Assembly (NCBI RefSeq): GCF_020165195.1
Contig: NZ_JAIUHR010000011.1
Span: 86,410-150,409, forward strand
DNA length: 64,000 nt
DNA from: Mesorhizobium sp. CA14
GTDB lineage: Bacteria > Pseudomonadota > Alphaproteobacteria > Rhizobiales > Rhizobiaceae
Direction of reading: 5' to 3'
Both the position numbers and the translations under genes were made by a program. Within the stretch, counting starts at the first letter, position 1, and every line of letters starts with the position of its first letter. Below the pieces are notes generated by a model. It saw only the letters and a program-made list of their open reading frames with translations, did not search any database and was not told the origin of the DNA. Positions 63,930-64,000 of the stretch are shown here, piece by piece.

Positions 63930-64000
63930 CCTGTTGCGTAATTGGCTGGTTGTGATTCTCTGAGAAGGAAGCTCGGAGGGAATCGCAATGGCGGTGAAGC
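63930..64000 (+). mobile_element. Possible left end of an insertion sequence (cut by window edge)
   Basis: CCTGTTGCGTAATTGGCTGG, followed by a short leader, a GGAGGGA ribosome site at 63976-63982 and an ATG at 63988 opening MAVK, has the layout of an IS terminal repeat and transposase start. It interrupts the family C repeat. Only 70 bases are visible, so the family cannot be named with confidence. Confidence 0.4.

Overview
This is a gene-dense, high-GC chromosomal stretch of an alphaproteobacterium in the Hyphomicrobiales, most likely Mesorhizobium or a close relative. The evidence is the tsaD/hemC divergence with hemC-hemD-mic60-hemY behind it, a Ros/MucR-type regulator, many ABC importers, and numerous GC-rich palindromic intergenic repeats of rhizobial type. 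No nod, nif, conjugation, phage or CRISPR genes are visible. The only sign of a mobile element is a possible insertion-sequence end in the last 70 bases.

Layout. 1-1275: gpsA (partial) and tsaD. 1500-7929: hemC, hemD, the alphaproteobacterial Mic60, HemY, a TerB-like protein, a glutamine amidotransferase and a small protein. 8016-11157, minus strand: an MFS exporter, a PLP aminotransferase and mucR. 11360-16947, minus strand: a carbohydrate operon (GH15 glucoamylase, gnd, zwf, ROK-type glucokinase) divergent from a CUT2 sugar ABC transporter at 17143-21598. 21602-25291, minus strand: pyrophosphatase, GNAT, two TPM-domain proteins and LemA. 25533-30812: pdxY, a DUF429 protein, beta-carbonic anhydrase, an NTF2-like secreted protein and an M3 peptidase. 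30915-38765: a divergent catabolic unit with an M81 (MlrC-like) metallopeptidase, a CUT1-type ABC transporter, an SDR and an RpiR regulator. Two matching 17-bp candidate operators lie in its divergent promoter region.

38944-44970: DUF167 and YggT proteins, tRNA-Ala(CGC), small secreted proteins, a large AsmA-family protein and a lipoprotein. 45077-49000, minus strand: a Tat-exported multicopper oxidase and an exbB-exbD-tonB operon with a possible iron-responsive operator. 49256-53933: a cysteine hydrolase, a DUF1127 protein, a monooxygenase-fold protein followed by an ECF sigma factor carrying a SnoaL-like domain, an LLM flavin oxidoreductase, a 49-residue membrane protein and an SDR. 54143-58845, minus strand: a complete BMP-type (nucleoside-like) ABC transporter. 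59120-63900: a FadB-like bifunctional beta-oxidation enzyme, a secreted protein, and a divergent TetR/MFS pair with a duplicated operator.

Most of the window is metabolism and transport. The structured signals not explained by genes are: several families of palindromic intergenic repeats, one of which supplies the end of the M81 reading frame and another of which abuts the start of a TPM protein; the RpiR and TetR operators; and the repeat interrupted at the right edge. I did not find a clearly unprecedented system. The best candidate for an undescribed pathway is the RpiR-M81-ABC-SDR divergon.
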